From: Bacteroidaceae bacterium
GTDB lineage: Bacteria > Bacteroidota > Bacteroidia > Bacteroidales > Bacteroidaceae
DNA: 35,222 bases
Reading direction: 5' to 3'
Assembly: GCA_024398475.1 (NCBI GenBank)
Contig: JAKSJB010000021.1
Span: 1-35,222 of the forward strand
This document shows positions 25,617 through 34,172 of this stretch, one piece after another; within the stretch, counting starts at the first letter, position 1; each line of letters opens with the position of its first letter. Made by a program: the position numbers and the translations under genes. A model generated the notes under the pieces. It was not told the origin of the DNA. It worked only from the letters and a program-made list of their open reading frames with translations, and made no database searches.

Positions 25617-26552
25617 CTACAAACTATAACTCAAGTTTACTATAACCGAGGAACTAGCCACATGGTATTTTCCGTAAGCCAGTCCCACCTTGAATTTCTT
25701 GATTCCCAGTCCTGCACCGATGGAGAAGCCAGCCCATTTGCTGCTGTCAGCCACCTTCATCTCGTTTGCCCGGCGTGGGTTATAGCCCACAGCAAGCCAA
25801 GTAGTATTGGAAGGGAAGAAATCCAAACCAAACGACATGTGGTTGATAGGTTTCTTTTCGTCCCAGTCAGTCAGTTCGTCGAAAGTCCACGACAGTCTCA
25901 GCGGAGCATTTGCCAACTGCTTGCTCACACCCACCACCACATTGCATGGCAGCGATTCCGTCTTCTCATACAAGGCATCGACCTGACCTCCGAGATTCTG
26001 AGCCACCAGTCCCACCGACCAGCCATGGTCCCCGTCATAGTAGTTGAGTCCCAGATCCACGCCGAGAGCCACAGAGGAATACTCCCCATAATCGGACATC
26101 AGCACCTTTGCCTGTACACCACCAGCCCATCTGTCACTAAACAAATAGGAGTACCCCCCCTGAATGTTTATGTCCTTAGCCGAAAACTCACCCAATTCCT
26201 CGAAGTTTTCATTGGTTTCCACCATGTCACCATAGTTCAGCAGCATGGCACCCACAGCCCACGACCCACGTTCGCCGCTGGCCTTTGCGAAAGATGCACT
26301 CAGTTTGTTTGTACTTGCGATATAGGACGTATAGTTGAGGTTCAGCGTCTTGTCCGACACGTTAGGCAGCAAGGCAGGATTGGCAAACATCAGCGTAGCG
26401 TCATCCTCAATGGCACTCACGTTGTTGCCACCCAAAGCAGCCGAATGGGCAGACGTAGGAATCCGGAGAAACTGATAACCAGTATCCCCAGCCTGTGCAT
26501 AGCCACCCACAGCAGCCATCAGCATCATCCAAACCAATACAACCTTCCTCAT
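25617..26552 (-). CDS. porQ: Type IX secretion system protein PorQ
   Basis: PorQ is an outer-membrane beta-barrel of the T9SS attachment complex (PorU, PorV, PorQ, PorZ), where it anchors PorZ at the cell surface. The 311 residues start with a signal peptide (MRKVVLVWMMLMAAVGGYAQ), followed by the PorV/PorQ-family start GYQFLRIPTSAHSAALGGNN and DDATLMFANPALL. Many alternating hydrophobic strands follow, ending with the strand VNLSYSL. The order porQ-cmk-ispH is, from memory, the same as in Porphyromonas gingivalis, which supports the call. A 325-codon frame on the other strand (25584-26561) is antisense shadow. Confidence 0.88.
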   Translation of the reverse strand: MRKVVLVWMMLMAAVGGYAQAGDTGYQFLRIPTSAHSAALGGNNVSAIEDDATLMFANPALLPNVSDKTLNLNYTSYIASTNKLSASFAKASGERGSWAVGAMLLNYGDMVETNENFEELGEFSAKDINIQGGYSYLFSDRWAGGVQAKVLMSDYGEYSSVALGVDLGLNYYDGDHGWSVGLVAQNLGGQVDALYEKTESLPCNVVVGVSKQLANAPLRLSWTFDELTDWDEKKPINHMSFGLDFFPSNTTWLAVGYNPRRANEMKVADSSKWAGFSIGAGLGIKKFKVGLAYGKYHVASSSVIVNLSYSL

Positions 26553-26574
26553 TGTTTTTAGTTTTTTTATAGTT

Positions 26575-26765
26575 TTTATAGCTGTTATAGTTGTTATAGT
26601 TGTTATAGCTGTTATAGCTGTTATAGTTGTTATAGCTGTTATAGCTGTTATAGTTGTTATAGCTGTTATAGTTGTTATAGCTGTTATAGTTGTTATAGAA
26701 TCCCTATAATTCCTATAATCTCTATAATCCCTATAATTCCTATAATCCCTATAACTTCTATTTCT
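26575..26765. repeat. Bipartite 9-base repeat array B (porQ-meaB gap)
   Basis: It has the same construction as array A. The left half (about 26575-26697) is some thirteen units of TTATAG plus TTG or CTG; the right half (about 26700-26765) is some seven units around CTATAA plus TTC or TCC, degrading into TTCCTATTT. The switch point reads TTATAGAAT, as in array A. It lies between the meaB stop and the porQ start, again in a minus-strand gap. Confidence 0.92.
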
Positions 26766-26791
26766 TCTATTTTTCCTATTTTTCCTATTTC

Positions 26792-27895
26792 TTATCCTCG
26801 AATTTCCATAAAATACGTTTCCAGCAAATCATGGGCAGCCACGAAGGAAGTTTTCTGTCCGCCGAGGACAGCATTCTCGGCATCCTTCAGCATCGACTTA
26901 ATCTTTGCGTTATAGTAGAAGTTGTTGCGCAGATGTTCGTTTATGCTTTCATACATCCAGTACTTAGCCTGTTCGTTGCGCCTATACTGGAAGTAGCCCG
27001 ATTCCTTCACCTTGTCGATATAGTCAAACACCATCTTCATCACCTTGTCCACGTTCAGGTCATAGAAGCCCGAATAACATTGGACCTCAGGGATGATACC
27101 GCTTTCAGGCATTGGGAACAGATGCAGCGCATTGCGGAAATGACTTGCAGCCAGTTCAGCCTTATCCACATTGTTTCCGTCAGCCTTGTTGATGACAATA
27201 CCGTCGGCAATCTCCATGATACCGCGCTTTATGCCCTGCAGTTCATCGCCCGTACCGGCAAGTTGAATGAGCAGGAAATAGTCCACCATAGAGTGACAGG
27301 CAGTTTCGCTCTGCCCCACTCCCACAGTCTCAACAAAAATCCTGTCGAATCCGGCAGCCTCACACAGGATGATAGTCTCACGGGTCTTGCGAGCCACACC
27401 GCCAAGCGAACCAGCCGACGGTGAAGGGCGGATAAACGACTTGGGATGTACCGACAGACGTTCCATCCTGGTTTTATCTCCAAGTATGCTTCCTTTAGTC
27501 TTTTCCGAACTAGGGTCAATTGCCAGTACGGCAAGTTTACCGCCGTAGCGTTCAAGCACCTCAATACCGAACGCGTCGATACTGGTACTCTTTCCCGCAC
27601 CTGGCACACCGCTGATGCCCACCCTCACGGAGTTACCGCTGTAAGGCAGACATTTCTCAATCACCTCCTGAGCAATCAACTGATGTTCGGGCAAGGTACT
27701 CTCCACGAGAGTCACCGCCTGACTCAGCATAGTCACGTCGCCCTTCAGTATCCCCTCCACATATTCGTCAGGAGTAAACAGTCGGTTACGACGCTTCCTC
27801 ATCCTGCTCAGATAAGGATTCACAATCTCCTGTTGGTCAACGCCGGCATTGACCACCAGTCCTTCATATTCAGCATTATTTTCCGGATGTACCAT
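26792..27895 (-). CDS. meaB: Methylmalonyl-CoA mutase-associated GTPase MeaB
   Basis: MeaB is a G3E GTPase chaperone that loads and protects adenosylcobalamin in methylmalonyl-CoA mutase. The 367 residues carry Walker A GVPGAGKST (96-104), the LAIDPSSEKTKGSILGDKTR segment, SLGGVARKT, the FVETVGVGQSE switch region and the NKAD base-recognition motif, and a helical C-terminal dimerisation region. The mutase genes are not in this window. It may be the first gene of a minus-strand block meaB-porQ-cmk-ispH-topB/porE, though the repeat arrays could separate transcripts. Confidence 0.94.
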   Translation of the reverse strand: MVHPENNAEYEGLVVNAGVDQQEIVNPYLSRMRKRRNRLFTPDEYVEGILKGDVTMLSQAVTLVESTLPEHQLIAQEVIEKCLPYSGNSVRVGISGVPGAGKSTSIDAFGIEVLERYGGKLAVLAIDPSSEKTKGSILGDKTRMERLSVHPKSFIRPSPSAGSLGGVARKTRETIILCEAAGFDRIFVETVGVGQSETACHSMVDYFLLIQLAGTGDELQGIKRGIMEIADGIVINKADGNNVDKAELAASHFRNALHLFPMPESGIIPEVQCYSGFYDLNVDKVMKMVFDYIDKVKESGYFQYRRNEQAKYWMYESINEHLRNNFYYNAKIKSMLKDAENAVLGGQKTSFVAAHDLLETYFMEIRG

Positions 27896-27903
27896 ATCTT
27901 TTT

Positions 27904-27949
27904 AAGTCTACGAGTCAACGAGTCAACGAGAAAGCCCCCCTAAGGGGGG
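27904..27949. repeat. Composite repeat: AGTCAAC copies plus C-run/G-run hairpin
   Basis: AGTCTACGAGTCAACGAG and a further GTCAACGAG copy are followed by six C, TAA and six G (27934-27949), which can fold. The same order of parts occurs at 246-289. Confidence 0.8.
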
Positions 27950-28029
27950 ATAAGGCAACCATTAACCGCTAACCGCTAATCATTAACCATTAATATAACG
28001 TCAATCTCCTCTTTTTATTATTTAGGCCA

Positions 28030-28037
28030 CAAAGGTA
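28030..28037 (-). promoter_or_regulatory. Probable -7 box of meaB
   Basis: TACCTTTG on the minus strand; the nearest TTG is 25 bases upstream, longer than the usual 19-21, so the assignment is tentative. The leader would be about 130 bases and contain the composite repeat. Confidence 0.45.
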
Positions 28038-28720
28038 AGCAAAAAAAATCACATACACGGGACAAAATTCATTTTTAACGTCTAAAGCCAGATGAACTAT
28101 TATAGGTTATCAGTTATCTATGATAAGGTCAAACAGCATCAGCCATATACTTTCCACTACACTTTTCACTTAAAGCCGAGTATTTTGATTTTCTTTTAAA
28201 TATTGAGATTATCAAAACATATATGTCGTAGTTGTCCTTGTGACAAAATCAAAGGAATCGTCTGCACCTACCCTTGTAGAATATTGATAAACAAAGGATT
28301 TCAGATTGGCCTAGGTTAAATGCAAGTGGGTACATGTTAAGATTTCTACTACACCTTATTATAATACCCATGAATAAATGGTTTTCGGGTTATTTGGTGT
28401 AGGGTGTAGTAAAATTCATTTGAAGTGATAGTCGTTGCAACTATAGTACATTAGAGTGGCACTTACGCGTTACTGGTCCACAACTGACTCATAACCGACC
28501 TATTACTGACTCCGACAAGGATGAATGCATATCGGTTCTATCATGTCATTAACTATTGGCAGACCACCTAGACGGCTATTTGTTGACTTTAGTCGGCTAA
28601 GCAGGACAAATCGTCATTCTGAAAAAAGCCTTATGTGACATAAAGAAAAAAAAGCCAGATTAGTTACAAGAATCGAAATTCGTTTGGTAGCGATGCATTA
28701 TGATTTTTAGACCTATTTTG

Positions 28721-28776
28721 TGGCTATTTTTTGTTGCTGACAGATAATAATTGCTGTGGTCAACAAAAAATAGCCA
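28721..28776. repeat. Perfect 16-bp inverted repeat
   Basis: TGGCTATTTTTTGTTG (28721-28736) and CAACAAAAAATAGCCA (28761-28776) are exact reverse complements around a 24-base loop. The repeat lies about 30 bases before the -7 box of the 28864 gene. It has no T tract of terminator type after the stem. Confidence 0.9.
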
Positions 28777-28806
28777 TGAATAGATTATGAATTAATCAAA
28801 AATTTA

Positions 28807-28814
28807 TATCTTTG
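28807..28814 (+). promoter_or_regulatory. Probable -7 box of the 28864 gene
   Basis: TATCTTTG matches TAnnTTTG; a clear -33 TTG is missing. The inverted repeat at 28721-28776 ends about 30 bases upstream, so its right arm lies close to where the -33 region should begin. Confidence 0.5.
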
Positions 28815-28863
28815 CAAGCAAAATCAGTTCTTCGTCTATAATTATAATAATAAAGAGTTAGTA

Positions 28864-29562
28864 ATGAATTACAACCGTAATCAGGGCTATGATAAGTCGT
28901 CCCTAATGCAGATTGTGAGCGATATCGGTGTATTGCTCCTTCGGCTTATGGGCACATTGGCTGTAAGAACGGCAAAACTGATTGCCAAAATCTGTCAGTT
29001 GACTTGGCAACTGATTGTGGCTCTGACTCAGAAAGCGATTGTATTCTGGAACTCTACGGAGACGAAGGAGAAGCGCAGACAGATTGCTGCATGGTCAAAA
29101 AGTGCATCTATCAGTTTCGGCAAATTCCTTCTGTGGCTGCTCAAGGCTTTGGGTATGCTGCTGATGTGGATTGGAATCCAGATTTGGCGCGGATGTGTGT
29201 GGCTGGCTAAAGCCATTGCTGAGATGATTGTGCACCTGGGCCCTACCCTCAGGCGGCTTGGACGTGGGCTGAAACTGTACATGCTGAACAGGAAAAGAGA
29301 TTACAGGGTGTTTGCACAGAACGGCGGCGTGAAGGGTATGCTGACCAACACAAGAAAAAAACTGCATTCACAACTCGACTACTACATGAACGAGGATGAG
29401 GAGAACTCGGAGTTCGTGATTACAAATCTCATAAAGGAGGATGATGACCCTGCTCTCGGTGATGCTGAGTTCATAAGCGAAAGAATCGGGCAGGACAACA
29501 AGCCAAGAGCTATCATTAACAATATATACAACCAGTTAAAGAAACTTGTAACCAATGAATAA
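28864..29562 (+). CDS. Unknown membrane-associated protein
   Basis: I do not recognise the family. The 232-residue product has hydrophobic stretches at about residues 17-35 (DIGVLLLRLMGTLAV) and 84-105 (FLLWLLKALGMLLMWIGIQI), several amphipathic, arginine/lysine- and tryptophan-rich segments between and after them, and a soluble acidic C-terminal part (YMNEDEENSEF, then IKEDDDPALGDAEF). It has no signal peptide of the cleaved type. Its end overlaps the start of the MscS-type channel by eight bases, so the two are probably made together and it may be an accessory subunit or regulator of that channel; that is inference from position only. Confidence 0.82.
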   Translation: MNYNRNQGYDKSSLMQIVSDIGVLLLRLMGTLAVRTAKLIAKICQLTWQLIVALTQKAIVFWNSTETKEKRRQIAAWSKSASISFGKFLLWLLKALGMLLMWIGIQIWRGCVWLAKAIAEMIVHLGPTLRRLGRGLKLYMLNRKRDYRVFAQNGGVKGMLTNTRKKLHSQLDYYMNEDEENSEFVITNLIKEDDDPALGDAEFISERIGQDNKPRAIINNIYNQLKKLVTNE

Positions 29563-32236
29563 ATCATGTGTAAGGCATTGTGTGCTCTGCATGCTGATGC
29601 TGATGCTTACCTTACCTTCGTATGCCGTTCTCAAGGAAAAGAACCTCAGCAAGACTATCGGCATTCTCAAGATGGAACTTGAGGAGACCTACAAGGAACA
29701 GAAATACATGATGCAGCGGTATGACCGCGTGAGAATTCAGCAACATGAAAAACTGGTTGACTATATGCAGCAGTCAGAACAGATCAGTCTTATGCTGTAT
29801 TCACAGAAATCGGACTTTACCTTTGACATTGCATACGCATGTTCCTCTGCTTCTTCGCTGTACAAGCAACTCAACAGGAACATGATGCCTTACGACAATA
29901 TCCGTACGAGAATCAAGAATGAGGTGGCTCGCTACGACAGTCTTATCATATCGCTGAAGGAACTGCCGCCAAGCATCAAGGACAATCCCAGGCAGACTTC
30001 TGCCGAGGAGGAACTGATGGAGGCCATGCCCGATTCCATAATTCTGGATACGGCTACTACGAGCGAAAAGGATGAGCCTTTCCTGCTTTCGGATTCCGAG
30101 CAGGAAGACCGTGAGCAATGTCTGATTTACGCAAAGGCTCTACGCAACAATCTCATGCGAATACTGAACAGTATTGAGACTGACAACGAATACTATGGCT
30201 TGGTATCGAAGAAGGTGCTCAACCTCAACAACTATGCCAAGCAACGCTACAACGAGATGCAGAACAGCATCTTCAAGGACGGAACGAACAACTACATCAC
30301 TGTACTGAGACAGTTGCCTCAACAGATTGCACAGGTGAAGAAGGACCTCAAGTCGAAGTACCGTCCGTTTAATTCAAAGGCTAGAAAAGACAGATCGGAA
30401 TGGCGCGGACCTATCGTGCTTGCCGTGAGTGTATTCATGATTATCTACATCATGATTGCTACTTTCCTCAGTATCATCATTCTGAAAGTCATTCCTAAAC
30501 TTTCGAAGAAACTGTTCCCTAAGTTTACTGCAAAGGTGAAGAAACGTATGCTTCACGACAGCATTGACGTAAGTGACAAGGTGCTGAAGCGTCAGCGTAA
30601 TGTTTATGCGCTTGCAATCGGTGTTGCCATATTTGCCCTGGCTATCATGGCTGTGAAGCAGTTCCTTTCACTCAATCTCTTCATCATGGCGGCAGAACTG
30701 ATGACTGACTTTGCATGGTTGGTTGAGGCTATTCTCATTTCGCTGCTCATAAGACTCAAGCCGCATGAGACACGTCACGGAGTGTGGATTTACATGCCTT
30801 TCCTATGGATGGCTCTTATCGTGATTTTCTTCCGAATAGTACTCATTCCGAACAACCTCGTAAATCTCATCTGCCCTCCTCTGCTGCTTGCGTTTACTAT
30901 CTGGCAGGGGCTTTCAATCCGCAAGCACAAGGATCACCTGCCGCTTGCCGACCTGCTCTATTCGAGCATTTCGCTCATCGTGATGGTTGTATCTACGTTC
31001 AGTTCATGGGACGGATATACGCTCATGGCTGTACAGATTGTTATATGGTGGTCGTTCCAACTTGCGGCTATCCAGACTATCACCTGCTGCTATGACCTCA
31101 TAGAGATGTACGAGGAGAGGTTCCTGACGAAGAAGATTGTGGTAGGTGCAAAGGAATGGGCTGAAAAGAAGAGGCTTGCCGGAATACGCGATACGGCTGA
31201 CATGACAAATGCCATGAACAAAGGAAAGTTCATTCTGCGTACATGGCTCTATGACCTCACCATAAAGACTATCATCCCTATTGCAGCAATCCTGTCAATA
31301 CTCATGTCGGTGTATTGGGCTGCAAGTATTTTCGAGATGACAGACAAGTTCATGGATGTAGTTCACTATAAGTTTATTGAGAAGGAAGGATTGATTGAAC
31401 TGTCAATCATGAATATCTGCATGGTGGCTATAGCCTACTTCATATTCAGATATATCAACTACATAATAAGTGCCTTCTTCAGACTCTACCGCAAGCGTCA
31501 GAAGAGAGAAAAGGGTGACGATGCAAGCGACTACAACGAAACTCTGGCCCGTAACGTCATCGCAATTATAGTTTGGGGCATCTATATTCTGTTCTCACTC
31601 GTGACGTTCAGGGTTCCACGAAGCGGTTTGGAAATAGTCGGTGCAGGTCTTGCAACCGGTATGGGTTTTGCCACAAAGGACCTTCTCGAAAACTTCTTCT
31701 ACGGAATCAGTCTGATGACCGGACGTCTGCGTGTGGGTGACTACATAGAATGTGACGGTATCCAGGGAAAGGTGGAATCCATCACTTACCAATCTACACA
31801 GATTATCACTCTCGACGGTTCGGTGATTGCATTTCTCAATGCGTCGCTGTTCAACAAGAACTTCAAGAACCTTACACGCAACCATAGTTATGAACTGATA
31901 ACCATTCCGGTGGGTATTGCCTACGGAAGCAACGTGGCACAGGTGAGGGATATGCTTACGAACGCCATCACCCCACTCTGCGGACAGATGGTTAACGGTC
32001 AGCAGATTGTTTCTCCAGAAAAGGATCTTATCACTATACAGTTGAGCAATTTCGGCGACAACAGCATAGACCTAAGCATCAGACTTTGGCCGCTCGTTGA
32101 CCAGAAAGCCATGTTCATGGCACAGGTGAGGGAGGTGATTTATACAACACTCAACGAGAACAACATTGAAATTCCGTTCCCTCAGAGAGACGTATATATC
32201 AGGTCGGTTGCCAACAACAGCCCCATTACTGAGTAG
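29555..32236 (+). CDS. Large MscS-type mechanosensitive channel
   Basis: The 893-residue protein has a signal peptide (about 1-24, ending SYA), a long charged, helical periplasmic region (about 25-280, likely coiled coil, for example LSKTIGILKMELEETYKEQ), then multiple membrane helices from about 285 to 680 and a C-terminal MscS core. The pore-lining helix has the glycine/alanine pattern GAGLATGMGFATKDLLENF (about 695-715), followed by the beta-domain VGDYIECDGIQGKVESI and the LDGSVIAFLNASLF segment. The architecture resembles large MscK/MscM-type channels that relieve turgor. It overlaps the upstream unknown gene by eight bases, suggesting translational coupling. Confidence 0.9.
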   Translation: MNKSCVRHCVLCMLMLMLTLPSYAVLKEKNLSKTIGILKMELEETYKEQKYMMQRYDRVRIQQHEKLVDYMQQSEQISLMLYSQKSDFTFDIAYACSSASSLYKQLNRNMMPYDNIRTRIKNEVARYDSLIISLKELPPSIKDNPRQTSAEEELMEAMPDSIILDTATTSEKDEPFLLSDSEQEDREQCLIYAKALRNNLMRILNSIETDNEYYGLVSKKVLNLNNYAKQRYNEMQNSIFKDGTNNYITVLRQLPQQIAQVKKDLKSKYRPFNSKARKDRSEWRGPIVLAVSVFMIIYIMIATFLSIIILKVIPKLSKKLFPKFTAKVKKRMLHDSIDVSDKVLKRQRNVYALAIGVAIFALAIMAVKQFLSLNLFIMAAELMTDFAWLVEAILISLLIRLKPHETRHGVWIYMPFLWMALIVIFFRIVLIPNNLVNLICPPLLLAFTIWQGLSIRKHKDHLPLADLLYSSISLIVMVVSTFSSWDGYTLMAVQIVIWWSFQLAAIQTITCCYDLIEMYEERFLTKKIVVGAKEWAEKKRLAGIRDTADMTNAMNKGKFILRTWLYDLTIKTIIPIAAILSILMSVYWAASIFEMTDKFMDVVHYKFIEKEGLIELSIMNICMVAIAYFIFRYINYIISAFFRLYRKRQKREKGDDASDYNETLARNVIAIIVWGIYILFSLVTFRVPRSGLEIVGAGLATGMGFATKDLLENFFYGISLMTGRLRVGDYIECDGIQGKVESITYQSTQIITLDGSVIAFLNASLFNKNFKNLTRNHSYELITIPVGIAYGSNVAQVRDMLTNAITPLCGQMVNGQQIVSPEKDLITIQLSNFGDNSIDLSIRLWPLVDQKAMFMAQVREVIYTTLNENNIEIPFPQRDVYIRSVANNSPITE

Positions 32237-32306
32237 AATGACATAAATCTATAACTTTTTTATGAAAAAAATCCTTCAGCATAGTTATAGTATAAAAAAA
32301 AAGTAG

Positions 32307-32314
32307 TACATTTG
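32307..32314 (+). promoter_or_regulatory. Probable -7 box of the TonB-type gene
   Basis: TACATTTG matches TAnnTTTG; the -33 region has only a weak GTTA. The start codon follows about 56 bases later. A CTATAAC/GTTATAG pair (32249-32255 and 32284-32290), the same core as in arrays A and B, lies just upstream. Confidence 0.5.
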
Positions 32315-32370
32315 CTCTCGAATAGTGTGGACAACTACCAACTAGAACATAAAACTAATAAAACATACCT

Positions 32371-33084
32371 ATGGAAATTAAGAAATCTAAAAAAGCCGAT
32401 CTCGAAGGACAAAAAGGTACAAGCCTCCTGCTTGGTTACATTTTTGCCTTAGGAGCATTGTTTGCTGCTTTTGAATGGACTACTCGCGAATACGCAGAGA
32501 CAGAGCCAGTTAAGTATGCTGCATTTGCTTCACCAGAAGAGGAAGTTCCTCCTGTAACTCAACCAATCTTTACTGCTGCTCCACCTCCACCAGCAGAGGC
32601 ACCACAAGTAGCAGAAATCCTCGACATCGTGGACAACGATGAGGAAATCGAAGAAGAACAGATTCAGACTTCAGAAGATACAAACGAAGCAGTTTCCGGT
32701 CCATCTGCTCCTGTTTCCGGTCCTGTAATGACAGGTCCTGCAGTTGTAGAGGAAGCCAGCGACGAAGGTGAAATCTTCCAGGTAGTAGAACAGATGCCTG
32801 AATTCCCAGGCGGTATGGAAGCTCTGCTTGCTTATCTCGGTAAGAACATCAAGTATCCTGCTTCTGCTCAGGAAAACAACATTCAGGGACGTTCAATCAT
32901 TGAGTTCGTCGTTAACAAGGACGGTTCAATCGTTGACCCTAAGGTTATCAAGTCACTTGACCCTGCATGCGACAAGGAAGCACTCCGTGTCATCAAGGCT
33001 ATGCCTAAGTGGGCTCCTGGTAAGCAGCGCGGTAAGGCTGTACGTGTGAAGTACACAGTTCCTGTAACATTCCGACTCACATAG
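32371..33084 (+). CDS. TonB-family energy transducer
   Basis: The 237-residue protein has one membrane anchor (about 17-36, LLLGYIFALGALFAAF), a periplasmic linker rich in proline, glutamate and valine (TAAPPPPAEAP, then acidic and SGPSAPVSGP stretches) and a C-terminal TonB domain (about 145-237) with EFPGGMEALLAYLGKNIKYP, IEFVVNKDGSI and the end VPVTFRLT. Such proteins pass proton-motive-force energy to TonB-dependent outer-membrane receptors. No exbB, exbD or receptor is adjacent. Codon use is biased like that of rpsA, suggesting high expression. It has its own promoter and is followed by an 11-bp hairpin. Confidence 0.92.
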   Translation: MEIKKSKKADLEGQKGTSLLLGYIFALGALFAAFEWTTREYAETEPVKYAAFASPEEEVPPVTQPIFTAAPPPPAEAPQVAEILDIVDNDEEIEEEQIQTSEDTNEAVSGPSAPVSGPVMTGPAVVEEASDEGEIFQVVEQMPEFPGGMEALLAYLGKNIKYPASAQENNIQGRSIIEFVVNKDGSIVDPKVIKSLDPACDKEALRVIKAMPKWAPGKQRGKAVRVKYTVPVTFRLT

Positions 33085-33127
33085 TCATACAGTAACAAAG
33101 ACCAATAAGTATTTTATATTATATAAT

Positions 33128-33164
33128 AAGGTGTGTCACTACCAAACAAAGTATGACACACCTT
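33128..33164 (+). terminator. Hairpin after the TonB-type gene
   Basis: AAGGTGTGTCA (33128-33138) pairs perfectly with TGACACACCTT (33154-33164) around a 15-base loop. There is no long T tract, but the position, 44 bases after the stop, suits a terminator. It contains the ATG at 33153, which argues against that ATG being the prenyl synthase start. Confidence 0.6.
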
Positions 33165-33179
33165 AATAATTATAAGCCG

Positions 33180-34169
33180 ATGAAAACTCAAGTCGAAATT
33201 CTCAATTCAATAGAAAATTACATCAAGGGTATTTGCTATCCTGAACAGCCGGAGGGTCTGTATGCTCCGATTAAATATATTCTGTCGCTTGGAGGAAAGC
33301 GTATCCGTCCACTTCTGATGATGATGGCATACAATCTCTACAAGGAAGACTGCGAAACTATTCTTCCACAGGCAATCGCACTCGAGACATACCACAACTT
33401 CACCCTACTCCACGATGACTTGATGGACAATGCTGACATGAGAAGGGGAAACATGACCGTACACAAGAAATGGGATGCCAATACCGCCATTCTATCCGGA
33501 GATGCAATGCTCATCATGGCTTACAGACTGTTCGTCGGGAACGAAAACGGACTTTCTGACAAGTCTTTGCTCATGAAGGCATTGGACACATTCAATGATG
33601 CTACGCTCGGAGTGTGCGACGGACAGCAATATGACGTGGATTTCGAAAGCCGTGACGATGTGAAGGAAGAAGAATACATGGAAATGATTAGGCTGAAGAC
33701 CTCCCTACTTCTTGCCTGTGCCCTGAAAATCGGTGCTGAATTGGCTGGAGCAGACGACGAAGATGCTACACATCTCTATAAGTTCGGCGAGAAGATGGGA
33801 CTGGCTTTCCAGTTGCAGGACGACCTTCTTGACGTGTATGGTGACCCTGCCGTATTCGGCAAGAAAATCGGAGGCGACATACTTTGCAACAAAAAGACTT
33901 TCATGCTTATCAACACACTGAACCTTGCGAACAAGGACCAGAAAGAAAGACTTCAGGCATGGATTGAGGCCAAGGACTTTGCGGCACAGGAGAAAATTGA
34001 TGCCGTAACTGCCATATATGACGAGGTGGACATCAGAAGTATCTGTCAGCAAAAGATTGAACAACTGTTCGCTGATTCCCTGAAAGAACTTGAAAAGGTG
34101 GATACTGACAGTTGCAGGAAACAGCCGTTAATCGACTTTGCACATAGGTTAATGGGTAGAAACAGGTAG
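33180..34169 (+). CDS. Polyprenyl synthetase (trans-prenyl chain synthase)
   Basis: The enzyme condenses isopentenyl diphosphate onto allylic diphosphates to build linear prenyl chains for quinones or lipid carriers. The 329 residues show the GGKRIRPLL motif, the first aspartate-rich motif LLHDDLMDNADMRRG and the second QLQDDLLDVYGD. The fifth residue before the first motif is phenylalanine, which in this family usually limits the chain to about C15-C20, so a long-chain product is less certain. I chose the start at 33180 (MKTQVEILN) because the earlier in-frame ATG at 33153 lies inside the upstream hairpin. The TatD gene follows three bases after the stop, so they form one transcript. Confidence 0.92.
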   Translation: MKTQVEILNSIENYIKGICYPEQPEGLYAPIKYILSLGGKRIRPLLMMMAYNLYKEDCETILPQAIALETYHNFTLLHDDLMDNADMRRGNMTVHKKWDANTAILSGDAMLIMAYRLFVGNENGLSDKSLLMKALDTFNDATLGVCDGQQYDVDFESRDDVKEEEYMEMIRLKTSLLLACALKIGAELAGADDEDATHLYKFGEKMGLAFQLQDDLLDVYGDPAVFGKKIGGDILCNKKTFMLINTLNLANKDQKERLQAWIEAKDFAAQEKIDAVTAIYDEVDIRSICQQKIEQLFADSLKELEKVDTDSCRKQPLIDFAHRLMGRNR

Positions 34170-34172
34170 TCC

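Larger units (their letters stand above)
27896..28863. other. Gene-less region of about 970 bases
   Basis: No frame above about 60 codons or known RNA is seen. Near meaB there is a composite repeat (27904-27949) followed by ATTAACC/CGCTAACCGCTAA microrepeats and a minus-strand -7 box. The middle has ACTACACC (28348-28355) facing tandem GGTGTAG (28396-28410). Near the right end is a perfect 16-bp inverted repeat (28721-28776), then the -7 box of the next gene. The A+T-rich middle could be decayed mobile DNA, but I cannot identify any element. Confidence 0.55.

Noticed and set aside
25584..26561. Plus-strand 325-codon frame antisense to porQ
   Set aside because: It is longer than porQ but has no recognisable domain, and its composition is that of antisense; porQ has a signal peptide and family motifs.
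33153..33179. Upstream ATG as start of the prenyl synthase
   Set aside because: It lies within the 11-bp hairpin after the TonB-type gene, and the nine extra residues have no family match; 33180 is preferred.
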